Of a stretch of DNA of 64,000 nucleotides, positions 9,366 through 17,687 are shown piece after piece. Numbering within the stretch: position 1 is the stretch's first letter; the number at the start of each line of letters is the position of its first letter. The stretch covers positions 806,001 to 870,000 of the forward strand of contig OZ244865.1 in assembly GCA_965221075.1 (NCBI GenBank), written 5' to 3'. Source of the stretch: UBA2970 sp965221075. Its GTDB lineage: Bacteria > Verrucomicrobiota > Verrucomicrobiia > Limisphaerales > AAA164-E04. The translations under genes and the position numbers were made by a program. The notes under the pieces were generated by a model. The model did no database searches, was not told the DNA's origin, and saw only the letters and a program-made list of their open reading frames with translations.

Positions 9366-9389
9366 TCAGGGGCGGGCCCTGACCGCTAG
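8499..9389 (+). CDS. Prepilin-like protein with H-X9-DG motif, tandem copy C
   Basis: 296 residues, third copy. The leader, signal helix and most of the body match copy B almost base for base; the three variable patches and the C-terminal tail (GWGSGAGPDR) differ. An ATG at 8499 has the same CAGGAG ribosome-binding site as copy B. The 3' end overlaps the convergent YceI-like gene by 24 bp, so this tail is also constrained by the opposite strand. Expected location: inner membrane or periplasm after prepilin peptidase cleavage. No secretion or pilus assembly ATPase gene is nearby, so the assembly machinery must be encoded elsewhere. Confidence 0.88.
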   Translation: MPPGRAPERRPSAFTLIELLVVIAIIAILAGLLLPALSRAKNAAHKVYCQNNLRQLGLGWNMYLDDHRGNNPAASDPRQARPPSRFPPLVPAWVRGLMDYDSGNPSNWDVDVDIRTSPMWPYLESAGIFKCPQDKSVVTTSFGQVLPRVRSVAMSWHIGEWGRRRTVDWDGYRLYNNRADFVDPGPSSTWLFMDVREDSIDLGNYRVVMEGYPGRPELAQFVDYPASYHNGNGALAFVDGHAESRVWVHPVTTQPLRKGGILGDTPVVTAGNPDVIWLQERTSRFAGWGSGAGPDR

Positions 9390-10028
9390 GCGCAGAACCA
9401 CCTCGGGACGGATCAGTCGGTCGCCGCCGGCCCCCTGGTAGGAGATGCCGAAGTCGTAGCGGTTGATCGTGAACTCCGCCTCGATCGACACCTCCCCGGG
9501 GGCGATCGAGACGGCGGCGGGGAAGCTGATGGTCTTGACCGTTCCGTGCAGGTCGAGCTCTCCCTGGATCTCGGTCTTCCCTCCCTCCATGGGCCGGGCC
9601 GAGATCAGGGTGAAGGTCGAGGTGGGGTAGGTGGGGACGTCGAAGAAGTCCTCGTTCTTCAGGTGCCGGGTCAGCCTGTCGCTCCCGGTGGTGGTGGAGT
9701 CGAGGTCGATCTCGATCGAGGAGGGAGGCGCCAGCGAGCCGCCGGCCACCGTGAGCGTGCCCGAGAACTTCTGGAAGGATCCTTCCTGGGAGGTGATCCG
9801 GTTGGAGCCGACGAAGGCGATGGTCGACTCGGGAGCGATGGCGTAGGCGACGGCCTCCCCGGCGGGGGGCGCTCCCTCGCCGGCTTCCCGAGGAGCGGCG
9901 GCGGCGGCCTGATCGCCGCCGGAGGGCAGCACCCTGGCCTTCTCGACTCCCTCGGAGGGATCGCTGCATCCGAGCAGGAGAAGGGCCGGGGCCAGGAGGG
10001 AGAGGAGGTGGGAAGCGCTCTTGTTCAT
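9366..10028 (-). CDS. YceI-like domain lipoprotein
   Basis: 220 residues. The N-terminal signal ends in a lipobox (LLLLGC, Cys21), so the protein is predicted to be lipid-anchored. After an Ala/Pro/Gly-rich linker (about residues 30-60) comes a YceI-type lipocalin-like barrel: YAIAPESTIAFVG, FQKFSGTL, IDLDSTTTGSDRLTRHLKNEDFFDV, YPTSTF and GELDLHGTVKTI are the standard YceI strands. YceI proteins bind long-chain isoprenoids such as octaprenyl in other bacteria; whether this one does is inference. It is 66 bp from the next minus-strand gene (the sulfatase upstream of it) and may share its transcript. Confidence 0.88.
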   Translation of the reverse strand: MNKSASHLLSLLAPALLLLGCSDPSEGVEKARVLPSGGDQAAAAAPREAGEGAPPAGEAVAYAIAPESTIAFVGSNRITSQEGSFQKFSGTLTVAGGSLAPPSSIEIDLDSTTTGSDRLTRHLKNEDFFDVPTYPTSTFTLISARPMEGGKTEIQGELDLHGTVKTISFPAAVSIAPGEVSIEAEFTINRYDFGISYQGAGGDRLIRPEVVLRLAVRARP

Positions 10029-10094
10029 GTCCGTCCCGCGGGCCTCGGCCGGGGGAGCGCCATGCTGCCAGGGCGGGCTCCGGGCGGCAACCTC

Positions 10095-11522
10095 CTACCG
10101 GTACCTCCTCCCCTCGGGCTTCTCCGGCTCGGGAATCATGCGGCGGGACTCCCTGAGCCCGGGGATGCGGCGGCTCATCCGCTCCACCAGGCCCAGGTAG
10201 CTGGCGGCCAGGTCGGCGGTCTCCCCCGGGTCGGTGGCGATGTTGTAGAGCTCCCAGGGATCCCCCTCCCGGTGGCGCAGCAGCTTCATGTCGCCGATGC
10301 GGATCGCCTGCATGCGCTCGGCGTACTCCTGCCGGCTCCAGTCGTAGCGGGGCCATTCCCAGTACATCTGGGGGTGCTGCCGCTGCAGGCCCCGGCCCAG
10401 CAGGGTGGGGAGTATGGAGAGGCCGTCGACATCCCCGGGGATCCGCTCCGGAGCGCCGGCGATGTCCAGCAGGGTGGGGAGGATGTCGGGGAAGTACCAG
10501 GCCAGGCCGCTGGTCCTGCCCGGGAGGATGGTCCCGGGCCAGCGGACCAGCATGGGCGTGCGCAGCCCCCCCTCGTACATCGACCGCTTGCGCCCCCGCA
10601 GCGGGCCGCAGGAGTCCAGCTCGCCCTCGAGGCGCTCGGCCGCCCCGTGGTCGGAGCAGAAGAAGACCACGGTCCTCTCAGCGATGCCCAGCTCGTCGAG
10701 CAGGTCCAGCAGGATCCCCACCTGCCGGTCGATCTGGCCGACCATCGCCGCGATCACCCGGGCCTTGGCCGACCAGGGCCGCCCAGAGTACTCCCGGGCG
10801 GCGGGATCCTCCGCCGGGAACTCGTAGCGGCCGTGGGGCGGGGTCCACGGGGCGTAGCAGAAGAAGGGACCCTGACGGTGGCTGCGGCGGATGAACTCCA
10901 GGGTCTCCTGGAAGATCAGGTCGTGGGCGAAGACCCGCTGCTCCCCTCCCTCGGGACCGGCAGAGGGATGGAAGCCGGCCCCGGGCCCGGAATCGTAGAA
11001 TCCCCGGTTGCCGGGCAGCAGGATCCTCTCCCCGTTCTCCACCAGGTAGTCCGGGTAGAAGTAGTGGGCGTGGATCTGGTGGTAGTATCCGAAGAAGCGG
11101 TCGAAGCCCTGCCTCTCGGGCGCCCCCTCCGTGCCGATGTCCCCCAGGCCCCACTTGCCGAAGCCCCCGGTGGCGTAGCCCTCCTGCCGGAGCAGCTCGG
11201 CGACGGTGGCCTCCTCGTCGGGCAGCGGGATCCCGCCGGTGTTCCCCCTGAGCGCCACCCGGCCCATGTGCTTGCCGGTCATCAGGACCGCTCGAGCCGG
11301 GGCGCAGACGGTGCAGCCGGAGTAGGCCTGGGTGAAGCGGATCCCCTCGGCCGCCAGCCGGTCCAGGTTGGGGGTGGCGACGGCCGTTCCCCCGTAGCAT
11401 CCCAGATCGGCGTAGCCCAGGTCGTCGGCCATCACGAAGACGATGTTGGGCCGCTGGGATCCGCCCAGGGCGAGAGCGGCGGGCAGGGCGGCCCACAGGA
11501 GCAGGAGGCGGAGGATCGTCAT
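10095..11522 (-). CDS. Exported sulfatase (arylsulfatase family)
   Basis: 475 residues with a signal peptide (about 1-20). It shows the N-terminal metal site RPNIVFVMADDLGYADLG, the formylglycine signature C-A-P-A-R (Cys73) with AVLMTGKHMGR, and the later FFCSDHGA metal site. The ATG at 11522 is immediately before the signal peptide; a longer frame upstream has no hydrophobic start. Activity requires conversion of Cys73 by a formylglycine-generating enzyme; the FGE-like protein at 21.1 kb lacks the catalytic cysteines and is an unlikely source. Substrate unknown; the length fits arylsulfatase/carbohydrate sulfatase families. Confidence 0.92.
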   Translation of the reverse strand: MTILRLLLLWAALPAALALGGSQRPNIVFVMADDLGYADLGCYGGTAVATPNLDRLAAEGIRFTQAYSGCTVCAPARAVLMTGKHMGRVALRGNTGGIPLPDEEATVAELLRQEGYATGGFGKWGLGDIGTEGAPERQGFDRFFGYYHQIHAHYFYPDYLVENGERILLPGNRGFYDSGPGAGFHPSAGPEGGEQRVFAHDLIFQETLEFIRRSHRQGPFFCYAPWTPPHGRYEFPAEDPAAREYSGRPWSAKARVIAAMVGQIDRQVGILLDLLDELGIAERTVVFFCSDHGAAERLEGELDSCGPLRGRKRSMYEGGLRTPMLVRWPGTILPGRTSGLAWYFPDILPTLLDIAGAPERIPGDVDGLSILPTLLGRGLQRQHPQMYWEWPRYDWSRQEYAERMQAIRIGDMKLLRHREGDPWELYNIATDPGETADLAASYLGLVERMSRRIPGLRESRRMIPEPEKPEGRRYR

Positions 11523-11589
11523 CCGGCCCCATGGTAGGCCCGGGCCCGCCCCCGGACAAGGTCCGCGGCTCTCTCCCCGGCCAAGAAGC

Positions 11590-11618
11590 TTGACAGCCGC
11601 CGGCACCGCTTCCACGAT
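11590..11618 (+). promoter_or_regulatory. Possible sigma-70 promoter for the NYN/CSD gene
   Basis: A perfect TTGACA at 11590-11595 is followed after 17 bp by CACGAT at 11613-11618, a weak -10 match. The start codon is at 11707 in the divergent gap between the sulfatase and the NYN gene. Confidence 0.35.
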
Positions 11619-11706
11619 CGCCGCCGCTCCGCCCCCTGGGCGTCCGGAGCCCGCAAAGGGCGATGGAAGCGGCGCAGCCGGGAACGGGGGGGCGCGGCAT
11701 CCGACA

Positions 11707-12636
11707 ATGAACCAAGCAGATGGGCGGCTACTGAGGCTAGGAGTCTTCTTCGACGGCAATTTCCTCTTCCACGTCAGCAACTACTACCGCTACTCGCATC
11801 CCAGGAGGCGCCGCATCTCGGTGCCCGGACTGATGGAGTTCGTCCGGAACCGGGCCTCGGAGCTGGAGGACGTGGACATCAGGCGCTGCCAGATCCTCGA
11901 CGCCCACTACTTCCGGGCCCGGCTTCCGGTGCGCGAGACCGAGGGGCGGCAGAAGCTGGTCGCCGAGCGGGGCTTCGACGACATCCTCGCCGGTCACGGG
12001 GTGGTGCCCCACTACCTGCCGCTGCGCCGCGGCGGCGACAGCGGCGTCGACGTGTGCCTGGCCCTGGAGGCCCTCGAGCTGGCCGCCTGCAGGCGCTACG
12101 GCGTCCTGGCGATCGTCGGCGCGGACACCAACTACATCCCCCTGGTCAGCAAGATCAACAGCCTCGGCGCCCGGGTGATGCTGATCGGCTGGGAGCTGAA
12201 GTTCACCGACGAGCAGGGCAAGGAGCGGGAGACCATCACCTCCTCCCGTCTCTGCGGCAAGGTCTCCTACCCCATCCTGATGAACCAGGAGATCGGGGAG
12301 GAGGCCCGCAGCGAGGATCCGCTGGTCAACGGGCTCTTCGGGAGGGAGCCGGAGCCGGCCGACGATCCGGCGGACTCCTCGGAGAACGGCTCGCCCGAGC
12401 CGATGGGGGAGGCGGAGGAGACCGAGCTGGTAGAGAAGGGCGCCAGCGGGACCATCCTCTCGATCATGAACGGCTACGGGTTCATCCAGTCCGAGGACTA
12501 CCCCGGAAACGTGTTCTTCCACTCCACCCAGGCGGTCAACGACGACTTCGCCGAGTTCGCCGAGCACGACCATGTCACCTTCGACGTGATCCGCAACGCC
12601 AAGGGGGTCCAGGCGATGAACGTCGAGCGGCGATGA
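11707..12636 (+). CDS. NYN-domain ribonuclease-like protein fused to a cold-shock domain
   Basis: 309 residues. Residues 9-195 form a NYN/LabA (PIN-like) domain: FFDGNF (Asp16, Asn18), GDSGVDVCLAL (Asp115) and IVGADTNYIPLV (Asp140) are the acidic metal-binding positions of this nuclease fold. An acidic Glu/Ser/Pro-rich linker (about 197-245) leads to a cold-shock domain (246-309) with RNP1-like GYGFI (256-260) and RNP2-like VFFH (269-272). The combination suggests an RNase that reaches its RNA through the OB-fold. The stop overlaps the leuB start in an ATGA, so the two are translationally coupled, although no functional link is evident. Confidence 0.85.
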   Translation: MNQADGRLLRLGVFFDGNFLFHVSNYYRYSHPRRRRISVPGLMEFVRNRASELEDVDIRRCQILDAHYFRARLPVRETEGRQKLVAERGFDDILAGHGVVPHYLPLRRGGDSGVDVCLALEALELAACRRYGVLAIVGADTNYIPLVSKINSLGARVMLIGWELKFTDEQGKERETITSSRLCGKVSYPILMNQEIGEEARSEDPLVNGLFGREPEPADDPADSSENGSPEPMGEAEETELVEKGASGTILSIMNGYGFIQSEDYPGNVFFHSTQAVNDDFAEFAEHDHVTFDVIRNAKGVQAMNVERR

Positions 12637-13691
12637 GCCGCCATCCGATCGCGGTCATTCCGGGGGACGGCACCGGACCCGAGGTGGTCCGGGAGGCGGT
12701 CAAGGCCCTGGAGGCGGCCGCCTCCCGCTTCGGCTTCGGGCTCGACTTCCAGTCCTTCGACTTCGGGGGGGAGCGCTACCTGCGCACCGGCGAGGCGCTG
12801 CCTGATTCGGCGGTGGAGGAGCTGCGCCGCTTCCCCGCCATTCTGCTGGGGGCCATCGGCCATCCGGACGTGCGTCCCGGGGTGCTGGAGAAGGGGATCC
12901 TGCTGCGCCTGCGCTTCGAGCTGGAGCAGTACGTCAACCTGCGTCCGGTCCGCCTCTACGACGAGCGCTTCTGCCCCCTCAAGGACAAGGGTCCGGAGGA
13001 GGTGGACTTCGTGGTGGTGCGGGAGAACAACGAGGGCCTCTACACCGGATCGGGCGGCTTCGTCTTCAAGGGGACGCCCCACGAGGTGGCGGTGCAGGAG
13101 AGCGTCAACACCCGCCGGGGGGTCGAGCGCTGCCTGCGCTACGCCTTCGAGCGCGCCCTGAAGCGCGGCCGCAAGAAGAAGCTGACCCTGTGCGGCAAGA
13201 CCAACGTCCTCACCTACGCCTTCGACCTGTGGGAGCGGGCCTTCCACGAGATCGGGGAGAGCGAGTATCCCGAGGTCTCCCGCGACTACGCCCATGTGGA
13301 CGCCACCACCATGTGGATGGTCAAGAACCCCGAGTGGTTCGACGTGATCGTCACCGACAACATGTTCGGCGACATCATCACCGATCTGGGGGCCATGGTG
13401 CAGGGCGGCATGGGCATCGCCGCCGGAGGCAACATCAATCCCAAGGGGACCAGCATGTTCGAGCCCATCGGAGGCAGCGCCCCCAAGTACGCCGGCAAGA
13501 ACGTGATCAACCCTCTGGCGGCCATCTGCGCCGGAGCCATGATGCTCGACCACCTGGGAGAGGGCGAGGCGTCCCGGGCGGTGGAGGACGCGGTCATACG
13601 CGCCACCCGCGAGCATGTCCGCGACCTGGGGGCCGGAAGGATGGGCCACACCACCTCTGAGCTGGGGGATCTGGTGGCCTCCCTGATCTAG
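12633..13691 (+). CDS. leuB: 3-isopropylmalate dehydrogenase (isocitrate/isopropylmalate family)
   Basis: 352 residues. Beta-decarboxylating dehydrogenase of the IMDH/ICDH family: IPGDGTGPEVV at the N-terminus, the substrate region LLRLRFELEQYVNLRPVRLY, active-site Lys in GKTNVL, the metal-binding Asp cluster in VTDNMFGDIITD, and the NAD-binding GSAPKYAGKN with following N-P. The LLRLRFEL-x4-NLRP loop resembles the actinobacterial-type LeuB rather than ICDH, favouring oxidation of 3-isopropylmalate in leucine synthesis; tartrate or homoisocitrate dehydrogenase remain possible. It begins in an ATGA overlap with the NYN gene and is followed after 12 bp by the D-hydroxyacid dehydrogenase. Confidence 0.8.
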   Translation: MSRHPIAVIPGDGTGPEVVREAVKALEAAASRFGFGLDFQSFDFGGERYLRTGEALPDSAVEELRRFPAILLGAIGHPDVRPGVLEKGILLRLRFELEQYVNLRPVRLYDERFCPLKDKGPEEVDFVVVRENNEGLYTGSGGFVFKGTPHEVAVQESVNTRRGVERCLRYAFERALKRGRKKKLTLCGKTNVLTYAFDLWERAFHEIGESEYPEVSRDYAHVDATTMWMVKNPEWFDVIVTDNMFGDIITDLGAMVQGGMGIAAGGNINPKGTSMFEPIGGSAPKYAGKNVINPLAAICAGAMMLDHLGEGEASRAVEDAVIRATREHVRDLGAGRMGHTTSELGDLVASLI

Positions 13692-13703
13692 GACCACCGC
13701 GCG

Positions 13704-14732
13704 GTGTCGAGGCCGTCCATCGTGGTCCTCGACGGGTTCGCCCTCAACCCGGGGGATCTGGACTGGTCGCCCCTCGAGGCCCTGGGGGAGTGCGCGGTCC
13801 ACGACCGGACCGGCGCCGGCCAGGTGGTGGACCGGGCCGGAGACGCCTCCGTCCTGCTCACCAACAAGACGCCCCTGGCCGGATCCTCGCTGGCCCGGCT
13901 GCCCCGGGTCCGCTACATCGGGGTCCTGGCCACCGGATACAACGTGGTCGATATCCCCGCCGCCACCTCCCGGGGGGTGGTGGTGGCCAACGTGCCCGGC
14001 TACGGCACCGCCTCGGTGGCCCAGATGGTCTTCGCCCACATCCTCGAGTGGGCCCAGCAGGTGGCCCTCCACGACCGGAGCGTGCGCCGGGGAGACTGGG
14101 CGTCCTGTCCCGACTTCTGCTACCTCAAGGCCCCGCTCGTCGAGCTGTCGGGCCTGGTCCTGGGCGTCGTCGGCTACGGCCGCATCGGCAGGGCCGTCGC
14201 CCGCCTGGGCCGGGCCTTCGGCATGGAGGTGGCGGCCGCCGCCCGCCGCAGGCCCGGGGAGGAGGAGGAGGGGATCCGCTTCCTCGACGCCGACGCCCTC
14301 CTGGCCTGCTCCGACGTGGTCAGCCTGCACTGCCCCCTGACTCCCGCCACCCGCCGCCTGATCGGGCCGCGCGCCCTCTCCCTGATGAAGCCCACCGCCT
14401 TCCTGGTGAACACCGGCAGGGGGGAGCTGGTGGACGAGGAGGCGCTGGCCCGGGCCCTCGGGGAGGGCAGGCTGGCGGGCGCCGGCCTCGACGTGCTCGG
14501 CCGAGAGCCCCCCTCGGAGCCCAGTCCCCTGCTCTCGGCTCCCAACTGCCGCATCACCCCCCACATCGCCTGGGCCACCACCGCGGCCCGCTCCCGCCTG
14601 ATGGACATCGCAGTGGACAACCTGCGGGGCTTCCTCCAGGGCGAGCCCAGGAACGTGGTCAACCCGGAAGTCCTCGAGCGGGGGGGACGGCCGCTCCGCC
14701 GGGCCGGATCAGTCCGCGGCCGGAGAGGCTGA
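13704..14732 (+). CDS. D-2-hydroxyacid dehydrogenase (glycerate/hydroxypyruvate reductase-like)
   Basis: 342 residues starting with GTG. NAD-binding Rossmann motif GVVGYGRIGRAVA, catalytic Arg in NTGRGELVDEEAL, Glu in the AGLDVLGREPP segment and catalytic His in TPHIAWAT are all present, as is the GYNVVDIPAAT motif of the substrate domain. The length and the FCYLKAPLVEL loop fit glycerate dehydrogenase/hydroxypyruvate reductase (HprA-like) better than phosphoglycerate dehydrogenase, since no ACT domain follows. It sits 12 bp downstream of leuB and overlaps the convergent TPR gene by 24 bp. Confidence 0.85.
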   Translation: MSRPSIVVLDGFALNPGDLDWSPLEALGECAVHDRTGAGQVVDRAGDASVLLTNKTPLAGSSLARLPRVRYIGVLATGYNVVDIPAATSRGVVVANVPGYGTASVAQMVFAHILEWAQQVALHDRSVRRGDWASCPDFCYLKAPLVELSGLVLGVVGYGRIGRAVARLGRAFGMEVAAAARRRPGEEEEGIRFLDADALLACSDVVSLHCPLTPATRRLIGPRALSLMKPTAFLVNTGRGELVDEEALARALGEGRLAGAGLDVLGREPPSEPSPLLSAPNCRITPHIAWATTAARSRLMDIAVDNLRGFLQGEPRNVVNPEVLERGGRPLRRAGSVRGRRG

Positions 14733-15596
14733 GGGGGCGGGATCTCCGGGCGGCTCCTGCGGGGCGAGATCCCGGCCGATCTCCTGGCGGAGGGCGTCGT
14801 AGACCGGCAGGGAGACCAGATCCAGCTCCCGTCGGGCCTCCTTCGGCATTCCCAGGGCCAGGAAGACCCTGGCCAGGTGCAGGGCCACGCCTTCCCGCTC
14901 CAGGGCCGAGGGGGCCAGCGCCTCGGCCCGCTTCCAGGCCGCTAGCGCCTCCTCGGGCCGGACCAGGCCCGAAGGGGAGTAGTAGGCCTGGGCCAGGTCC
15001 TCGGCCAGATCGAAGCTGTCGGGATCCAGATCCAGCGCCTGCCGGTAGAGGCCGAGGGCCAGATCCAGGATCCGCTCCTCGGGAACCCCGTGGCTGCGGG
15101 CGCTCTCCTCCGGGTGGAGCCGGGTGATCGAGGCGAGGTTCCTCAGGTAGACCGCCTCACGGGGACGCAGGGCGATCGCCTTGCGGAAGCACACGATGGC
15201 CCGGCCGGCGCGGCCCTGGTAGCCGTGGTGGTTGCCCAGGTTGTTCCAGGCGGGGGCGAACGAGGGATCGATCTCCACCGCCTTCTCCAGCTGCGGCAGG
15301 ATCTCGCCGTCCCTGCCCAGGTCGCCGAGCAGATCGGCGTAGGCCACCCGGGCCCGCACATGCCGGGGATGGTCGGCGAGGAAGTCCAGGTAGGCCTCCT
15401 CCAGGGGGGCGGTCTCCTCCCGGATCCGGGCCGCGAGGGTGATGCGGCGGGACTCGGGCGTGCCGGGAGAGCGGGCCTCCCGGATCCAGTCCTCGATCCG
15501 CCCCATCGCCTCCTCGTCCCGCTCCAGCAGGAGGCTCCAGCGGGGCTCGTCGGCCAGGCAGGCGAGGCAGAGGAGCGGGAGGAGGAGCCGGAGCAT
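14709..15596 (-). CDS. TPR-repeat lipoprotein-like exported protein
   Basis: 295 residues. The start MLRLLLPLLCLACLA is hydrophobic and contains two Cys, so it is either a Sec signal or a weak lipobox (CLAC). The body contains tetratricopeptide-like helices, for example LPQLEKAVEIDPSFAPAWNN with HHGYQGR, IVCFRKAIALRPREAVYLRN, and GLYRQALDLDPDSFDLAEDL. TPR proteins act as scaffolds; the partner may be the CAP-domain protein encoded 7 bp upstream, which would form an operon with it. No enzymatic motif is seen. Confidence 0.75.
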   Translation of the reverse strand: MLRLLLPLLCLACLADEPRWSLLLERDEEAMGRIEDWIREARSPGTPESRRITLAARIREETAPLEEAYLDFLADHPRHVRARVAYADLLGDLGRDGEILPQLEKAVEIDPSFAPAWNNLGNHHGYQGRAGRAIVCFRKAIALRPREAVYLRNLASITRLHPEESARSHGVPEERILDLALGLYRQALDLDPDSFDLAEDLAQAYYSPSGLVRPEEALAAWKRAEALAPSALEREGVALHLARVFLALGMPKEARRELDLVSLPVYDALRQEIGRDLAPQEPPGDPAPSASPAAD

Positions 15597-15603
15597 GGGC
15601 GCG

Positions 15604-17535
15604 TCAGGGGCGTCCGACCCGGTAGAAGGCGGCCCCCTCGGCCTCCGACCAGGGAGCCAGGACCGAGCGGGGCCGCTCGTCCAGGCCGAAGTCGGCTTCC
15701 GGCAGGAGGCTCCACGGGCCGAGGGGGGAGGGAGCCGCGAACAGCCCGAAGGCCCCCTGGGGATCCTCGGCCCGGGTGTCGAACCGGAGGAGGATCCCAC
15801 CGTCGCGATGCTCGACGGAGAGGATCTCGATCAGGTCTCCGGGGGCCAGCGCGGTGGTGGCCAGCCCCGGGCCGTAGGGGAGCCAGGAGCCCGAGAGCCG
15901 GGCCCGCGCCCTGAGGACCCAGGTTCCCGCCGCGGAGAGATCGAAGGAGAGCTGTCCCGGCGCCTCGAGGTCCAGGGAGATCGACTCCCCCGCCGCCCGG
16001 GTGTCGGCGAAGCGGATCGAGTCGAAGAACCAGCCGTAGTGGCAGGAGGAGCCCTCGTCGAGGAGATAGGCGGTTCCCGGAAGGACCGCGTAGGAGAAGC
16101 GCAGGCGGACCGCCTGTCCGGCGAAGGGGGAGAGATCGGCGCTCTGGGGAAGGAAGCGGGGATCCTCGCACCAGCCTTCGAGGGTGCTTCCGGGACTCTC
16201 CCACACCACGGTCCATTCGCCTCCCCCTCCTGCGCTGGCCTCCACCCTGGCGATCTCGCTGGGGGAGGCGAGGCCCATCCAGCTCATGAACTCCATCCTC
16301 GAGGACTTCCCGGGAACCAGCTCCATGCGCAGGACCAGCCGCTGGTCGCTGAAGTCGGGATGGGCCAGGCGGAAGGCCGCGGCGGCTCCGGGGCTGCGCA
16401 CCGATCGGGAGAGGAAGGAGTAGCTTCCGGTGGTCAGGCTCGCCTCGGGATCGATCGCCTCGGGACCGGCCTCGATCGGGCCGAGGGGCGAGAGGCGGGT
16501 GGCGAGCGCCTGGTGGGCCCCGGCTCCGGGGAGCGCAACCAGGCTGAAGCGGGCCGGCTCCCCCTGGACCACCTGGGAGGGGCCCTCGATCCGGGGCGGC
16601 GAGTAGGAGAGCGCGAAGTCGATCTTGGCGCTGGCGAGATCGGCTACCTGCGCCAGGGCCTGGCGGGGCTCGAGGCCCAGGCCCGAGAATCCCACCGTCC
16701 AGCCGCCGTCGCCCGGGACCTCAATCCCGTAGGCTCCGGCAGTGGTGGTGATGGCGTAGGCGCCGGCCCGGGGGATCTCGACCCTCGCCCCTCCGATCCC
16801 TTCCCCGGCATCGTACTCTCCGTCCTGGTCCAGATCGTAGTAGGCCACTCCGGTGACGGCCGGCCGCGGCTCCTGGAGCGCGCCGAACAGCTGGGCGACC
16901 ACCTGGGGCCCGACGTCCCCGCTGCCGGGCAGCTGCGAAGGAATCCGGGCCCTGCTTCCGTTGACCACCCCGACGCCCACGTCGCGGACTTCGGGATCGA
17001 GGATGTTGAGGCGGTGGACCGGCGGATCCTGGATCCCGCGGGGGCCGTTCCCCCAGTCCACCACGAAGGCCGCGTGGCCGTGGTCGGGATTCTCGGCGGC
17101 GGTGAACACGTTCTCGAGCAGGAGGCGCAGGGGATAGCCGGCGTCCAGGGCCCGGGAGCCGGGAGTGCTGCCGTCGCTTCCGGAGTGGGCCTGGAAGGTG
17201 TTCTCGAACATGTCCCGGGCGTGGTCCCGGGCGGCCCGGGTCAGCCGGAGGTCGGGCACCAGGGGAGGCGAGGGCGGGAGGCTGCGCAGCCCGGCCTCGG
17301 GCTGGTCGAGCAGCCAGTCGAGATCCACGCCGAAGTGCTCGTAGACGGACAGGAGGAGCGGATCCCGGGTGCCGGCATGGCGCTCCGCCTCGGCCAGGGG
17401 ATCGGCGCGGGCGCGGTTGATCCGCTCAACGTAGGCCTGCTCGTCGGGAGCGAGATCCGCGATCTGGTGCCGGACCCAGTCGGCATGCGCCAGGAAGGGC
17501 AGGAGGAGGGGCCAGCTGAGCAGGAGGGGGCGCAT
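15604..17535 (-). CDS. Large secreted CAP-domain (SCP/PR1) protein with SdrD-B-like module
   Basis: 643 residues with a signal peptide (1-18). Residues about 25-230 contain a CAP superfamily domain: YVERINRARADPLAEAERH, AHSGSDGSTPG, ENVFTA and a second His/Glu cluster around HRLNILDPEVRDVGVGVV. A short SdrD-B-like module follows (YYDLDQDGEYDAGEGIGGA), then a beta-rich region with LRMELVPGKSS and WFFDSIRFADT that resembles MAM/immune-inhibitor-type carbohydrate-binding folds, and a C-terminal strand segment. The protein is likely extracellular or surface-attached. Bacterial CAP proteins are poorly defined functionally. It is followed 7 bp later by the TPR gene and is divergent from korA. Confidence 0.78.
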   Translation of the reverse strand: MRPLLLSWPLLLPFLAHADWVRHQIADLAPDEQAYVERINRARADPLAEAERHAGTRDPLLLSVYEHFGVDLDWLLDQPEAGLRSLPPSPPLVPDLRLTRAARDHARDMFENTFQAHSGSDGSTPGSRALDAGYPLRLLLENVFTAAENPDHGHAAFVVDWGNGPRGIQDPPVHRLNILDPEVRDVGVGVVNGSRARIPSQLPGSGDVGPQVVAQLFGALQEPRPAVTGVAYYDLDQDGEYDAGEGIGGARVEIPRAGAYAITTTAGAYGIEVPGDGGWTVGFSGLGLEPRQALAQVADLASAKIDFALSYSPPRIEGPSQVVQGEPARFSLVALPGAGAHQALATRLSPLGPIEAGPEAIDPEASLTTGSYSFLSRSVRSPGAAAAFRLAHPDFSDQRLVLRMELVPGKSSRMEFMSWMGLASPSEIARVEASAGGGGEWTVVWESPGSTLEGWCEDPRFLPQSADLSPFAGQAVRLRFSYAVLPGTAYLLDEGSSCHYGWFFDSIRFADTRAAGESISLDLEAPGQLSFDLSAAGTWVLRARARLSGSWLPYGPGLATTALAPGDLIEILSVEHRDGGILLRFDTRAEDPQGAFGLFAAPSPLGPWSLLPEADFGLDERPRSVLAPWSEAEGAAFYRVGRP

Positions 17536-17687
17536 CGCCGCGCGGGCAGGATTCCCGGCCGCGCTCCGCCCGGTCAAGCGCGAAGGGGGGGCATGGTCCT
17601 GCCGTCCCGAAACGGCCGGAGAGCCGCTTGATCCCAGGTTTCGCTTGCGGGAAGGTTCGGGCGGGGCTTCAATGCGGCCCACAGAAA

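Noticed and set aside
6704..9389. CRISPR-like or mobile-element repeat.
   Set aside because: The repeats are whole genes with intact frames and ribosome-binding sites, not short spaced repeats; there is no transposase.
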